In this document: positions 36,364 through 48,500 of the stretch, one piece after another
Position numbering within the stretch: position 1 is the stretch's first letter
Layout of the letters: every line of letters starts with the position of its first letter
NCBI GenBank assembly: GCA_019426215.1
Contig: CM033392.1
Span: forward strand, 39,920,666 to 39,984,665
Origin: Buddleja alternifolia
Taxonomy: Eukaryota; Streptophyta; Magnoliopsida; Lamiales; Scrophulariaceae
Length of the DNA: 64,000 nt
Direction of reading: 5' to 3'
Position numbers and translations under genes: made by a program
Notes under the pieces: model-generated
Databases searched by the model: none
Seen by the model: the letters and a program-made list of their open reading frames with translations, nothing else
What the model was told of the DNA's origin: nothing

Positions 36364-37443
36364 ATGGCCTCCAACGACCAAGACAACCAACAAACACGAC
36401 CTCCCTCTGCAGCTCTAATACCATACAACCAAATAGCCCGAAGACCATCTTTCAGGCCTAATTTTCAGCAAAATATTCAGAATAGACCAGCCTTTGCAAT
36501 TGAAACACAATTCTTTAATCCAGCCACTCAGAATATTTTTAAAACCTTTAGCAAAATATCACTTCCAATTAGACATGATTTCAGACCCTCAAAAGATACT
36601 CCTTATATTACAGAAGATCAAAGCATTCTACTAAATGCATTATGGGAAGTCAATTCACCATCCAGCAAATTATCAGCGTTAAACGCACTCTGCTACTATT
36701 TCGAGAAAGAACAAGAATTTTCCAGCAGAAGAAGCAGCAGTATATCTAGTTATTAGAGGACAGCCTGTTGGAATTTTTACTGACTATCAAATGGCGTTAC
36801 AAAGCATTCAAAAGGTAGCAAAAGGACACTTGGAGCCCTTTAAACAGTTTCATGAATGCAAAGCCCAAAATACTTTTTAAAAGGAAAACAGCCTATAAAC
36901 CCAGATGTAGAATCACTCGAAGAAGATCTTGAAACCATAACCAATCGGTTTACCAACCTTGAAATTTTTTATCAAGACCTATTAGTCCAGCATCAAAATT
37001 TGTCAGCCCATTTAACAAACCCTAGACAGATAGATGTCCCCAAAGAAATCAAGGATAAATGCTACCAATTCTTATCGGTTCAAACCTTTCATTATCCCTG
37101 TCAAACCATTTTAGCCTTACCAGAAGTAATACAACCCATGACTTTGGCAGAAAGCAGAAGATAGTTTTTATATAAGAATGCTAAAAGTAGCTCAAATCCT
37201 CATCACTCAGCAAATAGAAGGAATAAAACCCTTAACACATTTATTGCAATGGAAAGGGGAACCTATTCGCCAAGAGGGAACGTTAAAATTTTATACAGTC
37301 AAGTATTTTTCATGGCCTAATGTTCACATAGACGCTTCACTCTTCAGAGAAGGATTGATAGATGATCAGTTTATCAGCATACGACAACTACTAAGTATAG
37401 GTTTTGTAGGAAAAATTTTGTATCAGATCCAGATCATGTAACA
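36364..37443 (+). pseudogene. pararetroviral downstream frame with viroplasmin-like domain
   Basis: A new frame starts with the ATG at 36364, overlapping the end of the RNase H region. After a Pro/Gln-rich N-terminus, a segment near 36725-36850 resembles the viroplasmin (Caulimo_VI) fold: a short VYLVIRGQPVGIFTDY strand-loop-strand phrase followed by a helix. This is the domain seen in the transactivator/inclusion body protein of caulimo-, soymo- and cavemoviruses and in RNase H1 N-termini. The rest is spread over three frames with stops (36754-36756, 37162-37164, 37439-37441). Alternative: an unrelated strand-helix motif, hence moderate confidence. Confidence 0.55.
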
Positions 37444-38033
37444 CATTTAGGCAGGCAAATTTCAGAGACAGTCAGTTTTTTGTTCAGCCAAGGAGTTTTC
37501 AATCTTCATTTAGATGTATCATCATTACCTTCAATTTCGAACACTACAGGAGTAGAAATGGGTCATTCCTTTATTACTGTAAATGAAAATTATGAAAGTT
37601 GGGAATCAGCTAAATCAGAAATGTTTAGAATATGCCACGTAGTGTCAAATCCCTTAGTAGACAAAGACGAACTCAAGCTAGCTCTGGAACTAAGAAGAAA
37701 TACACAACAACAATATATGATACCAAATATGGATTTATCACCAGATTATCAGCTAATTTTTCAAGCACCTCTAAATCAGAAATGTTCAGAATATGCCACG
37801 TAGTGTCAAATCCCTTAGCAGACAAAGACGAACTCAAGCTAGCTCTGGAACTAAGAAGAAAGACACAGCGACAATATATGATACCAAATATGGATTTATC
37901 ACCAGATTATCAGCTAATTTTTCAAGCACCTCATCAGAGTATTTTTATTCTAATAAGCGCCAGATGCAGATACCGTATTACAACACTAGGAAAGAAAGCA
38001 ACACCTAACTTGGTATCAGCCCAAGTATAATCC
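37444..38033 (+). pseudogene. C-terminal part of the second viral frame with a 161-bp duplication
   Basis: Continues the second viral frame. It contains an exact-offset tandem duplication (37611-37771 and 37772-37932), which shifts the frame because 161 is not a multiple of three. The product of this part is not assignable by motif. Confidence 0.55.
37611..37932 (+). repeat. tandem duplication, 2 x 161 bp
   Basis: Two adjacent copies, 37611-37771 and 37772-37932, start 'taaatcagaaatgtt' and end 'tttttcaagcacct' plus one base. I count five differences between them, so they are about 97% identical. The duplication is much younger than most of the mutations that broke the surrounding viral frames. 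Confidence 0.95.
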
Positions 38034-38399
38034 AGATCTAGAAGGAATAAAAGGATCCAGCCGAGACACATACTAGAAGACAAAGTTTAAATGATATAAT
38101 TCATCTCCCGGACAAAGACCTAACTGCACTAGCAAGGACAATAATTTGCAGCAGTATTAAAAGCAGTAAAGTTTCAACTTGGAGCAACAGTAAAAAGCAT
38201 TAATAATTCAGCAACCGGACAAAAAGTTACAGCAACATTCAGTCTACCAGCTACAATAATGCATGTTTATTGTACACTTTTACTATTCGAGTTTGCCACC
38301 TATGTACATTTTTACTGTTTAAGCACTATTTGTATTGTGTGTAATAATGGCAGTTGCGGATGCCAAGTTTTTCTTCAATTTGTTGTAATTTTTTTTTTT

Positions 38400-38520
38400 A
38401 ATTCCGAGTCATATAAAATGACCTCTCCCCTCATTGTAAAAACTCGCCCCTTAACATTCTCCAACCCACACTTCTTGGTTGCTAGAGAATCTCTCCATTT
38501 TTTTTGTAATAAAATATTTT
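38400..38520 (+). promoter_or_regulatory. pararetroviral promoter and polyadenylation signal region
   Basis: 'atataaaatg' at 38411-38420 is a TATA box candidate, followed about 95 bases later by 'aataaaat' near 38508. In Caulimoviridae the polyadenylation signal lies shortly downstream of the promoter in the terminally redundant transcript, so the arrangement fits. It is placed between the last viral frame and the primer site, as in exogenous genomes. Activity is not implied. Confidence 0.5.
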
Positions 38521-38855
38521 CTTTGTGTGCAATAATATCTTGTAAGTTTTTATATGCTTTATAATTATGCATAGTGAGTAAACTACCCTCAGGGACGGGA
38601 TTCCCCTACTATTTAAAAATGTTATATTTCTCTCATGCTCAAAAAACACAAAAATGCTAAAAACCAAATAAAAAATGATGATGAAATGCAGTAACCTTCT
38701 GCCCTTTCATTGTCTCAAAAATATGTTCCCACTGTACAAATTATTGTTTTCAATAATATCTGATACTGCTTTGGGAAGATTTTGTTTACTTTCTCGGTGT
38801 ATATCGATCGGGAGACAAAATGTGCTGGATAATTCCCCTCATCTTGCAAGCAATC

Positions 38856-38867
38856 TGGTATCAGAGC
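38856..38867 (+). promoter_or_regulatory. pararetroviral primer binding site (tRNA-Met), position 1 of the viral map
   Basis: TGGTATCAGAGC, complementary to initiator tRNA-Met. In Caulimoviridae this site primes minus-strand DNA synthesis and is taken as nucleotide 1. Sequence similarity to the viral block stops shortly after it. Confidence 0.85.
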
Positions 38868-38880
38868 AGGGTTCCTGAGT

Positions 38881-39400
38881 TTTTAAATTATTAAATGAAT
38901 TAAGTTTATATTTTAACTTTCAAAAGAGTAAGATAAGTACTTCACTTTTTTCCAACATAAGTCTTCATTGATGAAGTAATCGGATTCTCGAAACAACCCT
39001 CTTACTTAAGAATGATAAAATTTGAGTTTTAATTTATAATCTAAAAAGAAAACAACAACCCTAAAGTTTCTTATGTAATTAATCTTTGAATTTACTCTTT
39101 TTTAATTATGATAATTGCTTTTGTATTTTTTTATGTCATTTTTTATATATTCGGGACTAAATAAATCAAACTTAACTATTAAAGGACTAAAGGTGTCATT
39201 TTTAAGAAGCAGGGACTAGGTTTGTAAAATTTTAGGGAGCCATTTTTGTCAAAAGGATATTTTGGACATTTCCTATTTTTTTAGCCGGAAAAAATAAAAG
39301 AAAAAGAAAAGAAACTAACAAGTCTATGGGTTGCAAGTTGCAACCCCCTGTGCAAATGAGGGCCTTTTTTGCCAATATCCCGCAGGCAGGCTTCATTAAA
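38881..39400. other. spacer between viral insertion and ceramide synthase promoter
   Basis: AT-rich. At 39150-39260 there are 'gggactaaa' and 'aaaggactaaagg' phrases like those of the MITE class at 30545, so a remnant of such an element may be present. No gene is visible. Confidence 0.35.
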
Positions 39401-39408
39401 CAACAATG

Positions 39409-39508
39409 TATATAAGGACGGAAGCCAACAAATCTCAGTACCCATAATCTCTCTATGATTCAACCAACCAATGTATACAATAATAATAAGATAATAATAA
39501 TCAATTCA

Positions 39509-39540
<32 letters not shown>

Positions 39541-39545
39541 GAGAG
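39409..39545 (+). promoter_or_regulatory. core promoter and 5' leader of the ceramide synthase gene
   Basis: TATATAAGG at 39409-39417 is a good plant TATA box about 130 bases before the start codon, which would put transcription start near 39440. The leader holds an 'aataataataag' stretch at about 39480-39500 and an (ATT)n run at 39511-39539 that ends six bases before the ATG. These two runs are complementary and could pair in the mRNA. The ATG at 39546 is the first in the exon that gives the conserved N-terminus. Confidence 0.6.
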
Positions 39546-42500
39546 ATGCGGTTTGTTGATGATGTGTTGAATCCCATGGATTGGGAGCAAGAATCGTACC
39601 CTCAGTATGAAGATTTCATCCTGCTTCCTTTCTTCGCCATGTTTTTTCCCACTGTTCGATTCTTCCTCGATCGATTCCTATTTGAGGTATGTCATTATTA
39701 TTATTATTATTCTGCCTATCCTTTTAATTTTTTTCGTTTCGAAATATGTAGCCAGATGTGTGTTTCTTGAATTTTTCTGGCGGATTTTAGTATATTTTGT
39801 CTGATTTTTTTTTTTCGATTTACCAGTGTTTGCATTGTTCATGTACTGAAGTTAGTGCGAATATCGGACATTGGCTTCTAATTGTACTAATAGGAAGCAG
39901 ATAAAAGAAATAGTTTTTCTTTCATAAGTGTTGGTGATGTTAAAGTTTAACACAATGTGGTTTCCAGAGTTGGAATTAAGATCATCACAATTGCGTGCGT
40001 GTATGTATGGCTTGTGAATTATTAAGATATATCATGAAGTTTTAATGTGAAATCGAGGAAATAGTAGGGAGTAAAATGTGGTGCGTACAGTGGAGTGCAG
40101 TTGGCTTGAGACTGCGAAGAAATATGAATTTGGATTCTTCGTTGATATATTTCGAAGCCAATTATTAAACAGAAACCAAGTATGTAGCTGCATCTAAAAT
40201 ATCTCAATATAATATTCTTGTTAGCCTCAGTTAAGCTGTTTTTTGTTCTCGAAATTAACCTCAATGTGTATGGAGTCGCATCTTTGCGAATTCTGTCAAG
40301 TCCTGAGTAGAGAAAAAAGATGAGCCTGATTAACTCAATAAAACAAGGAAACACAAAAGTGATTTGGAGAACTGTGAGTTATTCAATTGGTAGGATCTTG
40401 ACAAGTCATTTGGAGTGAAAATTTGGGATTTAAGCTTGCCTTGATGGGTGAAACTGCAATAACTGTACAAGCTTTGCTATTACATACTGTAGTTAAACTT
40501 GAATGAGCTGTATCTAATCCATTGAAAGTCAAACCGAATAGTTTTGTTAGCTTAAAGTCTCTCGGATACTTGTTTTCTTTTTCAGTGAACACGAGAAAAC
40601 TTCGCAGTAGCTGAAGGCTTTCTAATCTTAACAAACTTTGACCTTTTGATCTTCAATGAGTTCTGGAAAGCGACGACTGAGCCAGTCATAATTGAGCTTT
40701 TTGGTTCCTTCTTGGTTCTAAGTTGAGTCCACCTTGGATCCAACCAAATCTTTAATTGCTTGTTTAGCATATTGAAGTGTGACATGTTTGGATGGCCTTG
40801 AGGCAACGTCCAGAATCTGTTTAATATAACAATGGCTATTTCTATTCATCTCCTGCTAGTAGAGGTTTTTCGTAACAGAGGCCTTGATCCTTCAACAACT
40901 TGTGTGGCATTTTCTCTTTCTTTTTTTTTTTTTAATTATATAACAGTGACTACTTATAAAAAGAAAAAAGACAAATGTTGGATAAAGAAATTTAAAATTT
41001 TATAAAAATACAAAATTCATGTTTGTTTAATAGTGTATTTTAATTTTTATAGTTCAGGAAAACAAAAGGGAGAATGGAGGTAATGATACTGTTCAAGCAG
41101 AAAAAAAGAATAAATAAGCATATTTTACCTGATTTTTCTCTCATTATCCGAGGAAAATGGATTTTTCTTTATATAATCTTTTACCTCAAAACTCCTTTTC
41201 ATTGGCATTCGAATAACTAAAACTGATTTACTAGCACTTTATTTTATTATGTTATTAAATTTCTTATATTAAACTGAGTGTTTAATGCTTCAATGTGATT
41301 TTTAATGTGAGTATTACAGTAATGTAATTCAACAGTAGTTTTCCCAGTAAAAGAAAGAAAGAAAAAGCATGAGGAAAGTGAATGTTATAAGTTATAACCT
41401 TCGTTTGGTGTATATATATATAGACAAGTGACAAGTTCTAACACAAACATGGTTCATTTGATACACTTTGGTTTGGTTCCATATTGTATGCACTTTGGAT
41501 CCATCTTGGGTCCTTCTATAGAACCCAATGGAAACCAACCCAACCCAATCCGAACCAAACGCATATTAAACCCATACATTTAGAACCATTTTGGACCCAA
41601 TCCATCTCAAACCAACCCAATTGGAACTGATCCAAATCCGACCCAATCGAACCATTTGCCACCACTAATTATTTCTATTAAAGCAAAAGAACCTTTTATT
41701 GTCAGTGCAGAAATGTCAAGTTTCTGTTTTATCTACTGAATTGTATTACCTCCAGTATTCATTGAGCAAATCTTTTATTCGCATTTTCCTTTTCACATCT
41801 GTGAATGAGCTTGTGGTCCTCTTTCTTGTATATATTTTTTAATATTATTGACTTATTTAAAGAAAGAGATTTAATGAATTTTATTTTATATGTCCAGTTA
41901 TTAAATTATTTTATTGCTAACCTTTTTTTGAGAATACATATAAATCCTTATGATCTATTTTCACTGGAAATAAAACTGTACTGTCCGGAATTCTGTGTAG
42001 TCTCTGAATTATATTCTATTATATTGTCTGTGATCAATCATACAATTGAAACATTTCTCATCCGTGAAAACTTCAAAGTTAAACCTTGAACACTGCTCAG
42101 TTTGGACTGGATGCATATGTTGCAGAAAATTGGTCGACGATTTATATTTGGAAAGGGAATGCAAGTGGTGGAAAATGAGGCAGAAGAACGGAAAAAGAAA
42201 ATAAGGAAGTTCAAGGAGTCGGCATGGAAATGCATTTATTATCTTTCAGCTGAGATTTTGGCAGTTGCAGTGACGTACAATGAGCCTTGGTTCACAAAAA
42301 CAAGATATTTCTGGGTCGGTCCTGGAAACAATGCCTGGCCTGACCAAACATATAAGTAAGAGTTTCAATTTTTTTTTCTTTTCTTTTTTTTATACCTAGT
42401 GCAGTTAAGGAATCATCTAAATTTCGTGGAGAGAAGAATGATCTCATATTAGTATAATGAGTGATTCTTAGAGGATAATCACAAATAGGGGTGTGTAAAC

Positions 42501-45500
42501 ACGTCCAGCTGAAGCTGCGCTTGACCAATTTGCTCGAGCTCGAGCTCGATGAGCCATGGCAATATGAGCTTGAGCTTGAGTTCGAGCTCGAGCCCCAAAA
42601 AAATAAAAAAGAAAAAATAAATATATATGCATATTATGAATTTTGTATTAATATATATTATTAAATGTAATCATGTTAAATATTAAATATTTCATTGTTT
42701 ATATATATATATATTTTATGTTATAAAATATATTATTATATAGTAGGAAATAAATTATAAAATATTATTTTTATATAGGCTCTCTAGCCAGCTCGCGAAC
42801 CTGCAACTATATAAAATTTGCTCGAGTTCTAGTTGAACCGGCTCGTGAGGCTCGCAATCCGGCTCGGCTCGACTCGATGCCCAACCCCGAATCACAAATA
42901 TTTGTCTATGATGACCTCATGTAGATCCACCTACGTGGATGGTTGCGATTGTCCTGGACATTTGAGTCCTCGTAGCTCCTAAGTATAACTTTATATTCAC
43001 AATATGACATGGTAATGATAGTTTATTTCAGGCAGTAACATTCAGTGCCTCTGATAAATGGTGCTTGAGTTTTGATTAAAGTTAGTTTGCAATCTACAGA
43101 TATTTTTAGCTAGTTCATTTTTACTGTCTTTTCATATCCAGGTTGAAACTGAAGGGCCTTTATATGTTTGCTGGCGGATTCTATACATACTCCATATTTG
43201 CTCTGATATTTTGGGAAACAAGGCGCTCCGACTTTGGGGTTTCTATGGGCCATCATGTTGCAACTTTCATTCTCATTGTGTTATCTTATATATTAAGGTA
43301 TGTTTCTAACGAGGTCAGTTTGTGCTATTATTTTAAATACAGAAGCTCATGTTGAAAGTATACTTGTTTGGAGGAAAGTGTTGGGAACAAATCATGCTAG
43401 AGAAGGATTGATGGGTGATAAAAATGAAGAACAACACACAAGATTCAATACGCAATAAACCAAGAACAATTCGAGTTCTTGCCAAAAGCCTCAGCTTCCA
43501 GTTCCAACTTCAATAATAATAAGGTCTAATTGCATAAAACCCCTCTGTGTTATTTCGAAAATGCTAAAAAAAACCCTGTGTTAACGAAATAGGCTAATCA
43601 CCCCCTGTGTTCTTAAAAAGTGTGCAAAAAAGCCAAATTCCATTAAAAAAACGAGCGTGTTTTTCATGTTTTTCACCTTTATTGACATGCTAATTTGTCA
43701 TTTATATACTTTTTATACTTTATAAAAGGTAGATAATGTTATTTTCTTCTATCATTTTAACAAAATTTGGCTTTTTGCACACTTTTTAGGAACACAGGGG
43801 GTGATTAGCCTATTTCGTTAACACAGGGGGGTTTTTAGCATTTTTGAAATAACACAGGGGGGTTTTATGCAATTATCCCTAATAATAATAAAAAACCCTA
43901 AAACAATATTTATAGTCCATAATCTCAACTTACCGTACTAGGACTCCTACCAAAGATAAGTAACTTAAACAAAACAATAATAAAGCAATACTAATAATAA
44001 TTAATCTGCATTAGTTCCTCCCGCCAAGCCGCTGGTCCCGCACATATGCTTGCGCCGCACGTAAACTCGCAAGGGTCCCGAAGATCGTGTCTCACCCATT
44101 GGCCCGTCTGGCTCACTCCTTTGCTCCACATCAACTACCTCACCCTCAAAATTAGCCTTGTCCTCAAGACTAAATTCTGGAAATTGCGCACGTAATTCCT
44201 CCACCTCAACCCAAGTGGAAGCATCCTTGGATTTACCCTTCCAACCAACCAAAACCTCTCGCATCGTTACATCACCCACTGTCTGATTTCGGCCCTTCCA
44301 CACCTGCTCGGGCTCAAACTAGGGGTGTACGCGGTCGGGTTCGGTCGGTTTTACCATAAAAAATCTACCCGACCCGATACAAGCGGGTTTACAAAATTTC
44401 AAATCGCGGCGGTTTATATATCTTTCAAAACCGTGCGGTTCGGCTCGGTCAGATTGGCGGGTTGACGGGTTACCAAAATTCTTATGTATTGCTTCCATAT
44501 AGAGGTGAAGTTGGAACGCATATTAAACTTCAAAAAGCAAAATAATATCACATCTCTTGTTTCAACAGTCAAAATAAACTAAAAATCATTACATCCATCT
44601 CACTTGCATCCAACAAACATCAAAATAACACAATCTATTACAGTTCAATCCAAGTTTTTTTCATTGAGACATAAAATCTGAAATTGTCTAAAAAAGCTAC
44701 AAAGAAAAGGGAAAGAAAGAAAGATATCAAGGCAAATTGTACTCAGTCCTCATATCTTGACTTCTGCAACCTGTCAGCATAATTTCCCATCTTCTAGTTT
44801 AGATTTCTAAAGAAGTTGTACCTATCAAACAATCAAAGTTAGAGCTACTGTCAATAATATTCAATAAGCAATTCTAAACTAAATAAATTCAAATTTTACA
44901 AAGAAAGTACCTCATCATGGTCTATGGACGACTCTCTGAAAATAGCATGATATGAACAATTCTACAAATAGACATAAAAACTAATTAATTTTATGAGGCC
45001 CTTATAATTACATAAAAGGTAATGAACTAGCAAGAGTGCTTTACTTCAACTTACTGACAAGAACCATCAATTGTCAATTACTTGCACTTCAACACTTGTT
45101 CCACAAGTTTTAAATTCTGAAATGGAGAAGAGATTCAAAACAAATTTTGTATCATAATAGTGAAATCATTCAAAGCCAAAACAGAAAGCAAAAAATCTAA
45201 AACATAATGATAAAAATTTATATTACCTTTTATAACTTCTTCATACTTCTCTACTTCCTCTTTTGGCACTTCTTTCATAAATTCTTGAATGTCAATCGTG
45301 AAGGGCTCCGAACGTAACCAGTTTTGGCAGCACACAAGAGCCTCAACCATTTCATGATTAAGTGAACTTCGATAAGGATCAAGAATACGACCACTGGTGC
45401 TAAAGGCTGATTCGGACGCCACCGTAGAGACGGGAATAGCTAAAACATCTCTAGCTATTTGAGAGAGAACGCGATATTTCATTGAATTATCTTTCCACCA

Positions 45501-48500
45501 CTTCAAGACATTAAAACTTTCCACATTCTTTTCACAATTTTCTCCCAAATATCTAGTTAGTTCAGATCTAGTTTCAATGTAATCATTTTCCTCCAAATGT
45601 TTCTCAAACTGGGTGGCTAAAAACTTAACAGTGGCCACATTCTCATCAATGTCCAAATCAGCTGAAGTTTGATTTGAGCTTGACGGCACAGGCTTAGGAT
45701 TTTCACTAAGATCACATTGCTTATAATAATCAAAAAATAAAATAAAATGAATCCGAATCTTTTCATTTCTTTTTCCTTGTCCATCAGTGATTGCAGAAAA
45801 TGTGTGTATTGAGGAGTTATAAGTATTTGTGCAGATACACATAAAGAAAATATATGCATAAAATCAACCATAAACAAATAAATCAAGGCAAGGATTCATA
45901 GGAAAATTACCTTTGTTCTTGAAGAAGAAATCGTTTGGCCCTATTCCCGTTTCTCCATTTTCTCCCACCAAAAGTTAGAATCAAAGCACTAGGAAAAGAA
46001 GTAAAATAATGAAATTAGCCCACAAATGATTGGTTCAAAATTGTTGAGAATTGAGATGTAAATTTCATAAGCACTAAAAATTTCAAATTATTTAGCTAAC
46101 AGATTGTCTAAATTCTAATTCTTTACCTCTTTATGTAAATGGGTCTTCTCAAATTGGGGGTTCTTTTCAATACGTTTGGCAGAATTATAAGTATAACTAT
46201 GTGAATAGGAAAATAGCTATTATTCTTGTAAAGATGAATAGCCATGAATGGGTTAGAATTGGGAAGTGGAAAGGTTAAGCTTTAATGGAGTTTATGGAGA
46301 TTTGTGAACTCAGTTTTGCAAGATGAGAATATGATATTTCTTGAATAACTAAAAAACATATTACTTATATATATATATAATTATATATATGTGGCGGGCG
46401 GGTCGGGTATAAGCGGGTTTCCACTTACAAACCCGCAACCCGACCCGATGCTTGCGGGTTGCAAAATAATTAAATTGCTAAAATAAAATAAAAATTTAAA
46501 ACCAGCGGGTAGCGGGCGGGTTTATGTACACCCCTAGCTCAAACAAATCCGTGCTAATCACTTCTGAACTCTCGGGTAAATGCGTTTCGACCGGGTGGTT
46601 ACCACGAACCCGTTTTAATTGAGATACGTGGAACACCGGATGAATACGACTCGAGTCGGGTAAATGCAGCTCATATGCCATCTGCCCAACCGAACAGAGT
46701 ACCTCGAATGGCCCATAATATTTAGCTGCTAACTTGCCATAGAAGTCTGGCGATACGGAAGCACCTTGAGAAAAACAAACTCCCCGAATGAAAACTCGAC
46801 GTCGCGCCTATGCTTATTCGCATATCTCACCATCTGATCCTAGGCTCGAAGTAAATTTGTCTTCAATAGGCACAAAATATCATCACGATCTTGTAACACC
46901 CCTGTAGCCGAATCCACTCGACATTCTCCCGGGATAAAACGCCGAAGGGTAGGTGGTGGTCGCCCGTATACAATTTCAAAAGGTGTAACTTTGGCAGCCG
47001 TCTAAAATGATGTGTTGTACTAATACCCTGCCCAAGATAACCACCCCACCTATGGTGGTTCTGACGAAAAACATCGCAAATACGTCTGAAGCACCCTGTT
47101 TAGCACCTCGGTTTGACCATCCGTTTTGGGGTGGTAAGTCGTGTTGTACCTCAACTTCGTACCCTGCAAACTAAATAACTCGCCCCAAAACGAACTCATA
47201 AAAGGAGGGTCACGGTTGCTTACGATCGAAGGAGGGACACTATGCAAACGAACAACTTCTTGCACAAAATTTCAGCCACCCGACGAGCCGTTATAGGTGC
47301 CTTTAAAGCAAAAAAATGGCCATATTTGGAAAGACGACAAAGATGCACGGGAACCCATTGATTTTGGCAGCCCAGAAATGAAGTCCATAGATATATCCTC
47401 CCAAATCATCTCCAGAATTGGTAACGGATGGAGGAGACCCGCGGACGACTAAGAGTCATACTTCGACTTCTGACATACGAGACAATTGGCCGCATACTCC
47501 TTTACCCGCCGGAACATACCCTTCCAATATACACTTGCCGCCAAATGTCGATAAATACCCCCACATGACCCCCTTCCGGGGTATCATGAAACTTCATGTA
47601 GAAGCCGTGGGATCCAAACCGAGTGCTCGGGCAGCACCAATCGATTCTTATACAGTAACCGTCCCTCTACCACCATAAATCCCGGTCGACTTGTCGGATC
47701 GTGCTATACCGCCGTTACAATCCCTTGCGCATAATTATCCCTCTGTTGCTCATCAACGACATCACATAATGTCGTCCAAACCAGCCCACTTAGTGCCATA
47801 CACGCCCCTGCCAATTCATTCCGACGCGACAAGGAGTCACTGCCTTATTCGACACACCCGTCTTATACATGATTTCAAAATCATAGCCCAATAACTTGGC
47901 CACGCAATTGGGATGATCCGGGTTCACGATTAGTTGATTGAGCAAATGTTTAAGACTATGATGATCAGTCTAAATCACGAAACAATGACCGATCAGATAA
48001 GGCCGCCAGTGCTGAATCGCCAATACTAGTCCCATTAATTCCCTCTCGTAAGCTGATTTTGACTAAGAGCTCTCCACAAAGGCCTTACTAAAATATGCAA
48101 TAGGCGGCTTGTCTTGCATTAACATGGCGCCTAACCCAGTGCCTAACGCATCACACTAGACCATAGTTGTGAAATGCGCGCCATGCTTCATGGCATGGCG
48201 CACAGGTTCAGCATAGCGCTCGCCATGTGCGCCATTTGCACCATGGCGAGCGCCATATGCGCTATTCTGAAGAAATTGATTTTGCCCAAAAATGGGTCAA
48301 AATCAAAGGGTTTTTGGGCAATTTTAATTGGGTCAACAGTCAACCCAGTAAAATTGGACAATTTGGGGATAATATTTAAATGTAAAAAACCTAAAAACCC
48401 TCATTCTCTCTCCACGTAAAAATATCGCAGTCAAAGAGAGAAACCCTTACTGTTCTCTCTTCTCTCCCTCTCTCGCAACTCACCGTCCGAGCCTAGCCGT

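Larger units (their letters stand above)
31560..38880 (+). mobile_element. endogenous pararetrovirus (Caulimoviridae), decayed
   Basis: A plus-strand block of AT-rich viral sequence in the order movement protein, coiled-coil/acidic region, coat protein with zinc knuckle, a second cysteine-rich finger, aspartic protease, reverse transcriptase, RNase H, then a second reading frame with a viroplasmin-like domain, a promoter and polyadenylation region, and a tRNA-Met primer site at 38856-38867. There are no LTRs and no integrase, which separates it from gypsy elements. Every frame carries stops or frameshifts, so it is a fossil without coding capacity. The left edge is approximate; the right edge lies within about 15 bases of the primer site. 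Confidence 0.88.

Noticed and set aside
38856..38867. TGGTATCAGAGC as part of a tRNA gene
   Set aside because: It is complementary to a tRNA 3' end, with no cloverleaf around it; it is a primer site.
31560..38880. Idea that the viral block could still encode an active virus
   Set aside because: Stops or frameshifts lie in the movement protein, coat protein, RT and second frame, the protease triplet is mutated and a 161-bp duplication breaks the last frame.
47418..47894. Plus-strand frames near 47.5-47.9 kb
   Set aside because: Antisense shadows of the gypsy integrase and RNase H, which read on the minus strand.
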